From an uncultured Clostridia bacterium (GTDB taxonomy: Bacteria; Bacillota; Clostridia; Peptostreptococcales; Anaerovoracaceae): DNA of 64,000 nucleotides. The notes under the pieces were generated by a model that did not search any database, was not told the origin of the DNA, and saw only the letters and a program-made list of their open reading frames with translations. The DNA is taken from contig CAKQHH010000009.1 in NCBI GenBank assembly GCA_934234035.1, forward strand, positions 1 to 64,000, given 5' to 3'. The position numbers and the translations under genes are program-made. This document shows positions 32,579 through 42,170 of this stretch, one piece after another (position 1 is the first letter of the stretch; each line of letters begins with the position of its first letter).

Positions 32579-34417
32579 CTAAATTTCGGCTGCAGGAGCC
32601 CCATCTTCGTTTAGAATCTTCATAAATTCCTCGCCGGTAATGGTCTCCTTCTGATACAGGTACCGTGCCAGCTCATCTAATTTCTCTCGATTTTCCAGCA
32701 GAATACCGGCCGCCTTTTCATGCTGCTGACGCACCAGTGCTACCACCTTCTCGTCGATCTTCTTCTGGGTCTCCGCCGAGCATGCCAGGGAGGCATCTCC
32801 GCCCAGGTATTGGTTGGACACCGTCTCCAACGCCACCATATCGAAGTCCGAACTCATTCCGTATCGGGTAATCATGGCACGGGCCATCTTGGTGGCCTGC
32901 TCGATATCGTTGGAGGCGCCGGTGGTCACATCCCCGAAAACGATTTCCTCTGCCGCCCTGCCGCCGGTAAAGGTGGCTATTCGGTTCTCCATCTCCTTCT
33001 TGGTCATCAGGTAGTGATTTCCTTCCTCTACCTGCATGGTGTATCCCAGCGCTCCGGAAGTTCGCGGAATGATGGTAATCTTCTGAACCGGTGCAGAGTG
33101 GCTCTGCTTTGCGGCTACCAAAGCATGACCGATCTCATGATAGGATACGGTCCACTTCTCCCGATCCGTCAGAATGGCATTTTTCTTCTGATATCCGGCG
33201 ATAACCACTTCAATGCTTTCCTCCAGATCCGCTTCCGTGGCAAAGTGACGCTTGTCCCGAACCGCCCGAAGCGCCGCTTCGTTTACGATATTGGCCAGCT
33301 CCGCACCGGAAGCACCGGAGGCCATCCGAGCGATTTTCTCATAATCCACATTCGGCTCCACTTTAATCTTCTTGGCGTGAACCCGCAGAATCGCTTCTCG
33401 TCCCTTCAGATCCGGAAGTTCCACCGGTACTCTCCGGTCAAACCGTCCCGGTCTCGTCAGTGCCGGATCCAGGGAATCCGGGCGGTTGGTCGCCGCCAGA
33501 ATAATGACGCCGTTGTTTCCTTCGAATCCGTCCATCTCCGTCAGCAGCTGATTCAGGGTCTGCTCCCGCTCATCGTTTCCGCCAACCTGGCCGTCTCTCT
33601 TTTTACCGATTGTATCAATCTCGTCGATAAAAACAATGCACGGAGCCTTCTCCTTCGCCTGCTTGAACAGATCCCGAACCTTTGAGGCACCCATGCCCAC
33701 GAACATCTCCACGAATTCCGATCCGGAAATGGAGAAGAATGGCACATTGGATTCTCCCGCTACAGCTTTTGCCAGCATGGTCTTACCGGTTCCCGGAGGG
33801 CCCACCAGAAGCACGCCCTTCGGCATAGAGGCACCGATGGTCTTGTATTTATTCGGGTCGTGGAGATAATCTACGATTTCCTGCAGATTCTCTTTGGCCT
33901 CATCTTCCCCGGCTACATCGGAGAACTTAATGCCGTTGGTGGACTGCACGTATATCTTCGCATTGGACTTACCCATTCCGAACATCATGGAACCGGCACC
34001 GCCGCCGGACTTATCCATCAGGCTCTTCTGCATCCGCTTGCCCAGCCACATGAAGAACAAGATTGGTAAAATCCACGTCAACAGGAAGCTTGCCAGCGGA
34101 GACATGGTTTCGTTAATCTCCCCGGAGAACTTGGCGCCGGATTCCGACAGCCGATCGATCAGCTCCGGATCGTTCATCTTTGCGGTTTCGTAGATCTTGT
34201 CGTCATCCTTCAAAGTGAACACGATTTTATTTTCCTGCACCTCCACCTCTTTCACTTGCTTCTTTTCGGTCTGGGAGATAAAGGTGCTGTACTTCACATC
34301 TTGAATCTGCATTTTCTGAATATACGGTCTCAGAAAAATGTTGATGCACAGAAGTACCATCAATGCACCAATCCAGAAATTAATCACCGGTTTCTTCGGT
34401 GTTTTTACCTCGTTCAT
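32579..34417 (-). CDS. ftsH: ATP-dependent zinc metalloprotease FtsH (612 aa)
   Basis: FtsH is a hexameric membrane AAA+ protease that degrades misfolded membrane proteins and some regulators. Two membrane spans (about 12-30 and 108-128) flank a short external domain. The AAA domain has Walker A GPPGTGKT, Walker [10 protein letters not shown] and the second region of homology (TRPGRFDRR). The protease zinc site is [10 protein letters not shown] plus the later Asp in [11 protein letters not shown]. The length is normal. It sits between pckA and the convergent CYTH gene. Confidence 0.96.
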   Translation of the reverse strand: MNEVKTPKKPVINFWIGALMVLLCINIFLRPYIQKMQIQDVKYSTFISQTEKKQVKEVEVQENKIVFTLKDDDKIYETAKMNDPELIDRLSESGAKFSGEINETMSPLASFLLTWILPILFFMWLGKRMQKSLMDKSGGGAGSMMFGMGKSNAKIYVQSTNGIKFSDVAGEDEAKENLQEIVDYLHDPNKYKTIGASMPKGVLLVGPPGTGKTMLAKAVAGESNVPFFSISGSEFVEMFVGMGASKVRDLFKQAKEKAPCIVFIDEIDTIGKKRDGQVGGNDEREQTLNQLLTEMDGFEGNNGVIILAATNRPDSLDPALTRPGRFDRRVPVELPDLKGREAILRVHAKKIKVEPNVDYEKIARMASGASGAELANIVNEAALRAVRDKRHFATEADLEESIEVVIAGYQKKNAILTDREKWTVSYHEIGHALVAAKQSHSAPVQKITIIPRTSGALGYTMQVEEGNHYLMTKKEMENRIATFTGGRAAEEIVFGDVTTGASNDIEQATKMARAMITRYGMSSDFDMVALETVSNQYLGGDASLACSAETQKKIDEKVVALVRQQHEKAAGILLENREKLDELARYLYQKETITGEEFMKILNEDGAPAAEI

Positions 34418-34552
34418 AGTCTACCTCATTTTCTGTGCGAATTAGCACTCTACGTATGAGACTGATAATAGCACATCGATTGCCGTAATTCCACGACTTC
34501 ACCAACTCTTCATAGGAAAACTACCCAATCGACGAAGAGTAATTCTCCAACA

Positions 34553-34588
34553 GAAAAAGGAATCCGATTTGCACCGGATTCCCCTTTC
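34553..34588 (-). terminator. Terminator of pckA
   Basis: GGAATCCG (34559-34566) pairs with CGGATTCC (34575-34582), followed by TTTTT on the minus strand. Confidence 0.8.
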
Positions 34589-34611
34589 CTTATCCACCAT
34601 TTACTCTTTCA

Positions 34612-36225
34612 TTATATTGCGTCCGCTTCATCCTCGATGTTGTCCACATGCGGTCCGGCAGCGACGATTTCTTTCTTCATGTCCGGATACTTTTTTTCAA
34701 AGTTGTCCTGGAACATTTTCGCCAGTTCTCTGGCCTGAAGATCGTACGCCTCCTTATCCTTCCAAGTATCTCTCGGATTCATGATTTCTGCCGGTACATC
34801 CGGGCAGCTCTGTGGAATGTCCAGATTAAAGAGGGCGTCGTGAACGTACTCCACATCGTCCAGCTTTCCTTCCAGAGCCGCATGAATCATTGCCCGGGTG
34901 TACTTCAGCTTCATTCTGGAACCGGTACCGTACGCACCACCGGTCCAGCCGGTATTCACCAGATATACTTTTGTGCCGTATTTCTCCAGACGCTCGCCCA
35001 GCATCTCCGCATAGCATTCCGCTCTCAGCGGCATGAACGGTTCCCCGAACAGTGTGGAGAATGTCGGCTGCGGTTCCTTGATGCCCCGCTCCGTGCCGGC
35101 CACCTTTGCGGTAAAACCGGTGACGAACTGGTACATGGCCGCATTCTTGGACAGTCTGGAAATCGGCGGCAGTACGCCAAAGGAATCCGCCGTAAGGAAG
35201 ATTACCACCTTCGGGATTCCGCCCTTTCCCGGAATCTCCGCATTATCGATAAAATCAATCGGATATCCCACACGGGTATTCGGCGTCAGCTCCCGGTCGG
35301 AAAAATCCGCTTCCCGGGTCTCATGATCCAGAATCACGTTCTCCACCACCGAACCGAATCGAATTGCATGATAGATTTCCGGCTGCTCTTCTTCTTCCAG
35401 GTCGATGCACTTCGCGTAGCATCCCCCCTCAATATTGAACACACCGTCGTCGGACCAGCCGTGCTCATCATCCCCAATCAGCTTCCGCGCCGGGTCGGCC
35501 GACAGGGTCGTCTTTCCGGTTCCGGACAATCCGAAGAACACCGCCGTCTCCCCGGTCTCCGGATCCATATTGGACGAGCAGTGCATCGGCAGTACGTTGT
35601 CTTCCACCGGCAGCACGTAATTCATGATAGAAAATACGGATTTCTTAATCTCTCCCGCATAGCTGGTTCCGGCAATGATGACAAAGTGCGCCTCGTAATC
35701 GATGATAATCGCCGCTTCCGAATGAATGCCGTACTTCTTCGCATCGCATTTGAACCCCGGCACCGCCAGGATGGTGAAATCCGCCTCGCCGTATTCCTCC
35801 AGCTGTTCCTCCGTCGGACGAATCAGCAGGTTGTGGATGAACAGGTTCTGCCACGCTTTCTCGTTGATAACCCGAATTTTTCGGGTGTACTTGCTGTCTG
35901 CACCGGCAAAACCATCGAAAACGAACACTTCTTTCCCGTTCAGATACTCAATCATATCTTCCTTAATCCGGTTAAAAATTCTCCGGTCAATCGGGCGATT
36001 GACGCTTCCCCAGTGAATTCGATCGTGCACCGCCGGGCTGTCTACAATGTATTTATCGTAAGGAGATCGGCCGGTATACTTTCCCGTTTCCACCGAAAGG
36101 GCGCCCGTCGCAGACAGGGTCGCTTCCCCCCGCTCCAGGGATTTCTTCACCAGTCTTGCCGCGCACAGATTGTGGTGCACCTGACTTGCCTGAATACCCA
36201 GCTGATTGATTCCGTACATTTCCAT
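34612..36225 (-). CDS. pckA: Phosphoenolpyruvate carboxykinase (ATP) (537 aa)
   Basis: PckA interconverts oxaloacetate and phosphoenolpyruvate with ATP/ADP, for gluconeogenesis or, in anaerobes, for CO2 fixation with ATP gain. The P-loop FFGLSGTGKTTLSADP, the metal/substrate motif near DDEHGWSDDGVFNIEGGCYAK and the N-terminal TGRSPYDKYIV are all present. The length is that of the ATP-type family. It is divergent from a LysR gene across 165 bp, a layout that often means control by that LysR regulator. GGAGAAGAG precedes the ATG. Confidence 0.96.
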   Translation of the reverse strand: MEMYGINQLGIQASQVHHNLCAARLVKKSLERGEATLSATGALSVETGKYTGRSPYDKYIVDSPAVHDRIHWGSVNRPIDRRIFNRIKEDMIEYLNGKEVFVFDGFAGADSKYTRKIRVINEKAWQNLFIHNLLIRPTEEQLEEYGEADFTILAVPGFKCDAKKYGIHSEAAIIIDYEAHFVIIAGTSYAGEIKKSVFSIMNYVLPVEDNVLPMHCSSNMDPETGETAVFFGLSGTGKTTLSADPARKLIGDDEHGWSDDGVFNIEGGCYAKCIDLEEEEQPEIYHAIRFGSVVENVILDHETREADFSDRELTPNTRVGYPIDFIDNAEIPGKGGIPKVVIFLTADSFGVLPPISRLSKNAAMYQFVTGFTAKVAGTERGIKEPQPTFSTLFGEPFMPLRAECYAEMLGERLEKYGTKVYLVNTGWTGGAYGTGSRMKLKYTRAMIHAALEGKLDDVEYVHDALFNLDIPQSCPDVPAEIMNPRDTWKDKEAYDLQARELAKMFQDNFEKKYPDMKKEIVAAGPHVDNIEDEADAI

Positions 36226-36390
36226 AACTCTCTTCTCCTATAAAAAAACCTTATATCTTCCAACCATTTCCGACAATACGAAGAATTCGCAGTGCCGGCT
36301 CACTTGTAAAGTATATGTAAATATTGTATTATAATCAAATACTTATATTTTTATATAAACTATAGTTTTGAAGTTATATAAGGAGAAGTC

Positions 36391-37338
36391 ATGTTTCAGG
36401 GAATGGAATACGTATATGAAGTGTATAAACAGAAGAGTTTTTCCAAGGCGGCGGCCAAGCTGTACATCTCTCAGCCGTCGCTAAGCGCCAACGTGAAACG
36501 GATTGAAAAGAAGGTGGGCTATCCTCTTTTCGACCGCAGCACCAAGCCCTTGGAGCTCACCGAATGCGGCAAGCAGTATATCCACGCAGTGCACCAGATT
36601 ATGACCGCCACCACGGAATTCGAGACCTTTATCAACGACTTTGGGGAGCTGCGCACCGGCTCCCTGCACTTCGGCGGGAGCAACTTCTTCTCCTCCTGGG
36701 TACTCCCGCCCCTGCTCGCCCGATTCTCCGCCAAGTATCCGGACCTGGAGATTTCCCTGGTGGAAGCGAAATCCCGGGAACTGGTGAAACTGCTTCAGGA
36801 CTCTCAGATTGACTTTATCCTGGACAACAAGGAACTGGATCTAAAGGTCTTTGACCGGCACCAGGTGGGCCGAGAAGATCTGGTACTGGTGGTGCCCAAA
36901 AACTTCGCCATCAACAAGGGACTGCGAGACTATCAAATTCCTCAGAAGGCCATTCAGGACGGATCCTTCCGGCAGGAACAATATCCGGCAGTGGATCTCG
37001 CTCTGTTCCAAAAAGAGCCTTTCATCCTGCTCCATTCCTTCAACGATACCGGAAACCGCGCCCGGCTCCTCTGCCAGGAATACGGATTTAAGCCTCGCAT
37101 TGCACTGGAACTGGATCAGCAGCTCACCGCCTACAACGTGGCCGGTTCCGGCCTGGGAATTGCGTTCACCGGAGAACTCCTGATCGGCAGAGCCACCCCG
37201 GATCCCAACCTGGTGTATTACAAGCTGGCGGGCGAGAACATCACCCGAAATCTGTACTTCTATTGGAAGAAAGGCCGGTACCTCACCCAGGCCATGCAGG
37301 TCTTCATGGACACCATCGTGCGCCACACCCACTTCTAG
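36391..37338 (+). CDS. LysR-family transcriptional regulator (315 aa)
   Basis: The N-terminal winged helix has KSFSKAAAKLYISQPSLSAN and RIEKKVGYPLFDRS, the LysR signature. The effector domain (about 90-300) is of the periplasmic-binding type. AAGGAGAAGTC precedes the ATG. It is transcribed away from pckA. LysR proteins often control the divergent neighbour, so pckA is the first candidate target. The inducer is unknown, and the TATA-rich gap between the genes would hold the sites. Confidence 0.9.
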   Translation: MFQGMEYVYEVYKQKSFSKAAAKLYISQPSLSANVKRIEKKVGYPLFDRSTKPLELTECGKQYIHAVHQIMTATTEFETFINDFGELRTGSLHFGGSNFFSSWVLPPLLARFSAKYPDLEISLVEAKSRELVKLLQDSQIDFILDNKELDLKVFDRHQVGREDLVLVVPKNFAINKGLRDYQIPQKAIQDGSFRQEQYPAVDLALFQKEPFILLHSFNDTGNRARLLCQEYGFKPRIALELDQQLTAYNVAGSGLGIAFTGELLIGRATPDPNLVYYKLAGENITRNLYFYWKKGRYLTQAMQVFMDTIVRHTHF

Positions 37339-37349
37339 ACACGTGAAAA

Positions 37350-37376
37350 GAGAGTGCATCGCGAAGATGCACTCTC
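37350..37376. terminator. Hairpin between convergent lysR and pepD genes
   Basis: A perfect 11-bp stem, GAGAGTGCATC / GATGCACTCTC, with a five-base loop. T-runs are weak on both sides (ATTATTTT on plus, CTTTTC on minus). Confidence 0.7.
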
Positions 37377-37408
37377 GATTATTTTACCCGATTCGTACAA
37401 TCGAAATC

Positions 37409-38857
37409 CTATTTGCAGGCAGCCAGGATTGCCTTCAGGTATTCCCATGTTCTTGCGGTGGATGGGATGGACAGCTTCTCGTTCGGGGAGTGAACTTCCC
37501 TCATCTCCGGTCCGATGGATACCGCATCGATGGCACCCCACTTCTCAGCCCACTTTCCGCATTCCAGTCCGGCATGAACCGCACCTACTTCCGGCTTTCT
37601 GCCGAAGTGCAGGTTGAAGGTGTTCACGCAGATGTCCAGCAGTGTGGAGTGGTTGTTGAACTCCCATGCGCCGTAATCGCCGGAGAATTCGCACTTGCCG
37701 CCGTATGCTTCGGAAACCATCACTACGCGCTGGCACAGGTTCTTCTTGCGGCTGTCCACGGAAGAACGGATCATCGCACCGGTCTTCATGGTGTCACCTT
37801 CCAGACGGATAAATCCGATGGACATGGATGTCTCTACGATGCCCGGAAGCGCTACGCTCATGTGGTGAACGCCGGTCGGAATCACGAAGAGATACTTCAT
37901 CAGGTTCATCTGGCATTCATCCTCAACGACTTCGGTTTCCATCTCGCCAACTCTTTCCATGGTGATTTTCAGGCCCGGATCCGCGATTTCGTATTCCGAC
38001 TTCAGCTCTGCCGCAACCTCGCGCATTGCCTTCTCGAATGCGATGCAGTCATCCGGATGTACCAGAACTTCACCGGATACCTTGTTGCAGATTGCGTTGG
38101 TAACCGCACCGCCGGTGAGGCTGACGATATTCATTCTTGCTTCTTTCAGGCAGTCCAGGAATACACGGCCGGTCAGGTCGATGGCATTGCCTCTCTCTTT
38201 ATCGATATCCATTCCGGAGTGACCGCCCTGCAGTCCGTCCAGTGCGTACTTGTAGCAAACGCCGTACTTCGTTACTCTCGGAGTCTCAAATGTTGTAATG
38301 CAATCTACCGCACCGGCACAGCCTACGGTGATAATGCCTTCAGACTCGGAATCGATGTTGATAATTCTGCGAGCGGAAATCTTGGAAGGATCCAGTCCTT
38401 CTGCGCCCAGCATTCCGATTTCTTCATCCACGGTAATCAATACTTCCAATGCCGGGTGGCTTACCTGATCCGAAGTCAGTGCAGCCAGCGCCATTGCGAT
38501 TGCGATACCGTTATCCGCACCCAGGGTTGTTCCCGCTGCGGTTACATAATCTCCGTCTACGTAGATTTCCAGCGGCTGAGTTTCGAAATCGTGTTCGTAA
38601 CCCTCTGCAACAGCGGCAACCATATCCATGTGGCCCTGCAGCATCACCGGTTCAGCGGTCTCATATCCCGGAGTCGCGCCTTTATAAATAATCACGTTGC
38701 CCAGCTCATCCTGGTAGTATTCCAGATTGTTTTTCTTCGCAAAATTCACCAGATATTCGCTGATCTTTGCGTTGAACTTGGACGCACGCGGAACCGCACT
38801 AATCTCATCAAAGTACTGGAATACACTTTTTGGCTCCAGCATACTTACATCACTCAT
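37409..38857 (-). CDS. pepD: Aminoacyl-histidine dipeptidase, M20C family (482 aa)
   Basis: PepD is a cytosolic zinc peptidase that cleaves Xaa-His dipeptides such as carnosine and other dipeptides. Zinc ligands appear in order: MLQGHMDMV, GADNGIAIAMALAAL and the catalytic Glu pair in VDEEIGMLGAEGL. A lid domain is inserted in the middle, and the C-terminal VHAGLECGKWAEK completes the site. AAGGAGG lies 9 nt from the ATG at 38857; the ATG two codons before would be too close. It fits a peptide-using lifestyle. Confidence 0.93.
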   Translation of the reverse strand: MSDVSMLEPKSVFQYFDEISAVPRASKFNAKISEYLVNFAKKNNLEYYQDELGNVIIYKGATPGYETAEPVMLQGHMDMVAAVAEGYEHDFETQPLEIYVDGDYVTAAGTTLGADNGIAIAMALAALTSDQVSHPALEVLITVDEEIGMLGAEGLDPSKISARRIINIDSESEGIITVGCAGAVDCITTFETPRVTKYGVCYKYALDGLQGGHSGMDIDKERGNAIDLTGRVFLDCLKEARMNIVSLTGGAVTNAICNKVSGEVLVHPDDCIAFEKAMREVAAELKSEYEIADPGLKITMERVGEMETEVVEDECQMNLMKYLFVIPTGVHHMSVALPGIVETSMSIGFIRLEGDTMKTGAMIRSSVDSRKKNLCQRVVMVSEAYGGKCEFSGDYGAWEFNNHSTLLDICVNTFNLHFGRKPEVGAVHAGLECGKWAEKWGAIDAVSIGPEMREVHSPNEKLSIPSTARTWEYLKAILAACK

Positions 38858-38979
38858 TACCATAATCCTCCTTGTTCCATTTGGAATAAATCATCAACAA
38901 TATTATACATTTTTTATACAAATAAACAAGTCGATTACTATAATTTTCTAAATAACAATTATTGATTTTCCGATTCGGA

Positions 38980-39741
38980 CTAATCTCGAGGTAAAAGAAT
39001 ACAGTCGTACCGCACGGCTTTTCCGAAGATGGAGTACCCCGGTTTGCGCCCCGCCAGCCACGGTCCCTTCAGCGGCCGCTTGATGAGGATTTTCCGCGGG
39101 CCGGCCGCAATCGCGGCGTTCAGCAGGGTCTCCTCCTCCATACAAGGAGACTCCAGCCGGTGAATCAGCTGGAATTTCTTCTTCACCAGAGCGCTCTTCT
39201 GCCGCTCCGGGAACATGGGATCCAGCAGCACCAGATCCGGAATGCATCCGATGGAATCTTCCGACCGGTGCATTGCCTCGATGCTGTCCCCCACGTGAAG
39301 CTCCATGCGAGAAACCGGCTCCCGAAGCTCCGGCACCTCCCGGGCCCGCTCCATGGCATCCAGCAGCAAAGCAGCGATGACCGGGTTGTACTCGAAGAGG
39401 TGTACCCGGAATCCGGCCGCCGCCAGGAGCAGGGAATCCTCCCCCAGCCCGGCGGTAGCGTCGATGGCCACCGGACGCTCTATGCCCTTCATTCGGCCTG
39501 CTTTTACCAGAAACTCCCGGTTCAGATTGGAGGGGCGAAGCCGCGGAATCATGTGGGTGAAATCCCCCCGCACCGACAGCTTTCCCTGAACCAGGGAAAG
39601 GCCCCGATCGTCCGCCTGCAGGTGGAGCCGGTCCGGAGACAGTTCGGCGGAATCCGTAACCACCGGCAGCCCCAGCTTTTCGGCCCAGCGCTCCCCTGCC
39701 GCCGCATATTCTTTGGATGGAATAAACAGTGTTAAATTCAT
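38980..39741 (-). CDS. rsmJ: 16S rRNA (guanine-1516-N2) methyltransferase RsmJ-like (253 aa)
   Basis: The family marks are PVAIDATAGLGEDSLLLAAA as SAM-binding motif I, LLDPMFPERQKSALVKK as the catalytic motif, and the upstream RGDFTHMIPRLRPSNLN region. RsmJ methylates G1516 of 16S rRNA in E. coli. Firmicute members are less studied. The N-terminal 80 residues are divergent. It ends only 20 bp from nearby panF on the same strand, so the genes are probably cotranscribed. Confidence 0.82.
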   Translation of the reverse strand: MNLTLFIPSKEYAAAGERWAEKLGLPVVTDSAELSPDRLHLQADDRGLSLVQGKLSVRGDFTHMIPRLRPSNLNREFLVKAGRMKGIERPVAIDATAGLGEDSLLLAAAGFRVHLFEYNPVIAALLLDAMERAREVPELREPVSRMELHVGDSIEAMHRSEDSIGCIPDLVLLDPMFPERQKSALVKKKFQLIHRLESPCMEEETLLNAAIAAGPRKILIKRPLKGPWLAGRKPGYSIFGKAVRYDCILLPRD

Positions 39742-39762
39742 CTTATAATCCTATTCTAGTTA

Positions 39763-41310
39763 TTAAAAACACTTCTCCAGCGTGTCCTCGTCCGGCACGT
39801 CCTGCGCAGTCCCACTGCCCACCGCGAAATACACGATTCCGCCCAGTACCAAAGCCGCCACGATTTCGTGAATCCCCAGCGGCAGTATTTTTACCCGGTT
39901 GAAAAACACAAACGTAATCAATCCCACGGTAGTGGACGCCAGGCAGGCTTTGCTGTTTCCTTTCCGCCAGTACAGACCGCCGATAATCGGCCAGAAGAAC
40001 GTGGCCTCCAGCCCGCCGAATGCGAAGAGGTTGATCCACGCAATCACGTCCGGCGGATTCAGCGCAATCAGGCAGGTAAGGATTCCGATCACCGCCGTAA
40101 TGCCAAAGCTGATTTTCGGCACGTTGGCCGCCGCTGCCGGATGCTTCTTCATCAGTTCCGAGGAAACATCCCGAACATCCTCTGCCTCCGGACACACCTT
40201 CCGCTTCACGATGTAATTCAAATACAGATCCTTCAGAATTGTGGCCGAGGACAGAATCAGCAGGGAGTCCACCGTGGACATCACCGCCGCCAGCGGTGCC
40301 GCCAGGAAAAATCCCGCGGCCCATCCCGGCATGTATTTCATCACCACGTACGGAATCACCTGGTCCGTGCTGGCCAGATTCGCGTTCTCCACCAGAGGAT
40401 ACGCCAGCGTCCCCGCCAAATGCATTCCGATCATCAGGATGCCGATCACCACCGTTCCGTAAATCATCGCCCGGTGCATGGAACGGGTATCCTTGAACCC
40501 CATGCAGCGCACCGCCGTCTGCGGAAGCCCCAGCACCGCAATGCCCACCAGCACCCAGTAGGAAATCATGTACCCCGGCTGAAGGACCGCGATGTCCTTC
40601 CCGTAGGCGCCTTTCCCCATCAGGTCCCAGCCCGGATTGGACACGTTCAGCTGATTCACGATGTCCTCCATGCCGCCGCATTGACGAATGATAAAAAACA
40701 GCATCAAAAACGTTCCGCATGTCATCACGATTCCCTGCAGGGTATCCGTCAGCACCACCGCCCGGAATCCCCCAAAAGCAGTATATAAAACCACCACCGC
40801 GCCGAACAGAAGGAGTCCGACCCAGTATGGAACGCCCGTCACCGTTTGAATCAGTGTGGCTCCGCCGATAAACTGCCCAATCATCTGGGTGATGAAGAAC
40901 ACCACCAATGCCAGGCCGCAAAGGACCACCACCGCCCCGGATTGATACCGGGCCCTCAGGTAATCGGAAATGGTTACCCCCTGAATCCGTCTGGAAATCA
41001 GCGCAAATTTCTTTCCCAGCACGCCCAGCGTCAGGAACGTGGCGCCAATCTGCACCCCGGCAATCCAAGACTGGGACAGGCCGAAGGTGGACGCTAACCC
41101 CGGTCCGCCCAGGAAGGAGCTGGCGCTGGTGTAGGTAGCCACTAAAGTCATGGCAAGAACCAGACCTCCCATGCCCCGGGATCCCACGAAATAGGAGCTG
41201 AGGAAATTCTCCTCACCCGCCGTCTTTCGGTTGATGTATATTCCGATTCCCAGGTTAATCAAAAGGTAGGCGCTCAGAATCGCCAGCACAATCAAATGCT
41301 TACTCTGCAT
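39763..41310 (-). CDS. panF: Sodium/pantothenate symporter PanF (515 aa)
   Basis: This is a sodium:solute symporter (SSS family) for uptake of pantothenate, the precursor of CoA. About 13 hydrophobic spans can be traced. PanF-like stretches include ATYTSASSFLGGPG near residue 70, TLVATYTSAS and the sodium-site segment APLAAVMSTVDSLLIL. I start at the ATG at 41310, 6 nt after GGAGGTG; the frame is open for 12 more codons. It overlaps the end of the DUF997 gene by 11 bp, an arrangement (yhdT-panF) also known from E. coli. Confidence 0.92.
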   Translation of the reverse strand: MQSKHLIVLAILSAYLLINLGIGIYINRKTAGEENFLSSYFVGSRGMGGLVLAMTLVATYTSASSFLGGPGLASTFGLSQSWIAGVQIGATFLTLGVLGKKFALISRRIQGVTISDYLRARYQSGAVVVLCGLALVVFFITQMIGQFIGGATLIQTVTGVPYWVGLLLFGAVVVLYTAFGGFRAVVLTDTLQGIVMTCGTFLMLFFIIRQCGGMEDIVNQLNVSNPGWDLMGKGAYGKDIAVLQPGYMISYWVLVGIAVLGLPQTAVRCMGFKDTRSMHRAMIYGTVVIGILMIGMHLAGTLAYPLVENANLASTDQVIPYVVMKYMPGWAAGFFLAAPLAAVMSTVDSLLILSSATILKDLYLNYIVKRKVCPEAEDVRDVSSELMKKHPAAAANVPKISFGITAVIGILTCLIALNPPDVIAWINLFAFGGLEATFFWPIIGGLYWRKGNSKACLASTTVGLITFVFFNRVKILPLGIHEIVAALVLGGIVYFAVGSGTAQDVPDEDTLEKCF

Positions 41311-41581
41311 GAGGGGCACCTCCCTCCGATTCTTCATCCAGGTCAAAGTCCACGAAGACTTTGCGCACTAAGAAAATCACGCCTATCACCGCAATCACAA
41401 ATACGCCGGGAGTGCTGAGCACCCACCACAGGGGCAGTCCCAGTACCCGGACGCTGCAGCCGGACAGGCCGTAGGCGCAGCCCACATTCCACACGAAACA
41501 GATCAGAAAGAGGATAATAGTTGCTTTCGCCTCCCGCCGAATCTGTTTCTCCTTTTCACTTTTAGTCATCTTGTGATTCAT
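41300..41581 (-). CDS. yhdT: YhdT/DUF997 family small membrane protein (93 aa)
   Basis: Two membrane spans (about 20-40 and 52-77) with a conserved short loop between them (GLPLWWVLSTPG). DUF997 proteins nearly always precede PanF-type transporters and may be an accessory subunit. The start at 41581 is set by AAGGAG six nt upstream. The C-terminal tail is acidic and overlaps the panF start, so translation is coupled. Confidence 0.85.
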   Translation of the reverse strand: MNHKMTKSEKEKQIRREAKATIILFLICFVWNVGCAYGLSGCSVRVLGLPLWWVLSTPGVFVIAVIGVIFLVRKVFVDFDLDEESEGGAPHAE

Positions 41582-41752
41582 TTTTTCTCCTTTCGGTATA
41601 GTTTCAACAAAGAATACCATCCGCTGACTATTTTCCCATTATTTCGCCTCATTGTAAAGGAAAAATGGTTTCCTGCATCGTCCTCATTAAACCTCTGAGC
41701 TAAAAGCGGTACGATTCTAATTACATTATCCGCTTTCTGCGTGCGCATTCCC

Positions 41753-42047
41753 ATATGCCTAGATTTTTGAGAGCAGTTCACGCTTTTTGGCATAAAAGGA
41801 GGATTTAGCGTGAACGAAAATCTCCGAATTTGCGGGATTCTAATTTTGCCTCAAGGGCGTACGGCCTTCTATTCACGCTGCAAAGGGGGGCCCCCTTCAA
41901 AAAGCGTGAACTGTTTTCAAGAAACCTCTTTGCTCTCCGGAACTTGAATGGCAAAATCGTGCTGAGTCGGAAATCCGTTCACGCTAATCCGCCGAAATTG
42001 TAAGATTGTAAGATTAGCGTGAAGTCGTTCCGAAATTCTAGGCATAT
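41753..42047. repeat. Array of three GTTCACGCT/AGCGTGAAC stem-loops with an outer inverted repeat
   Basis: Stem-loops lie at 41776-41815, 41872-41911 and 41977-42023 (spacing 96 and 105 bp). Each opens with (G)TTCACGCT and closes with AGCGTGAA(C/G). The second contains a GGGGGGCCCCC palindrome and the third extends its stem to 12 bp with AATC / GATT. ATATGCCTAG at 41753-41762 and CTAGGCATAT (ending 42047) form an outer inverted repeat. The gap 41582-42126 contains no gene. The element resembles a small non-autonomous repeat, but no target duplication is obvious. Confidence 0.75.
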
Positions 42048-42124
42048 TTAATTCATTTCAATTGCAGAACTCTAATTACCGACTGGACACTCGATGAAGC
42101 AACTTCAGCCAACTGGAAAATCTA

Positions 42125-42155
42125 AAAATCAGGGGCAGCCTTTCGGCTGCCCCCG
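42125..42155 (-). terminator. Terminator of the CAP-like secreted protein gene
   Basis: GGGGCAGCC / GGCTGCCCC (42132-42140 and 42145-42153) followed on the minus strand by GATTTTTAG. Confidence 0.85.
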
Positions 42156-42170
42156 GTGGATTCACGTATG

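Noticed and set aside
34500..34545. Another hairpin of the array families (ACTCTTC ... GAAGAGT)
   Set aside because: The stem is only 7 bp and single, with no tandem partner; chance level.
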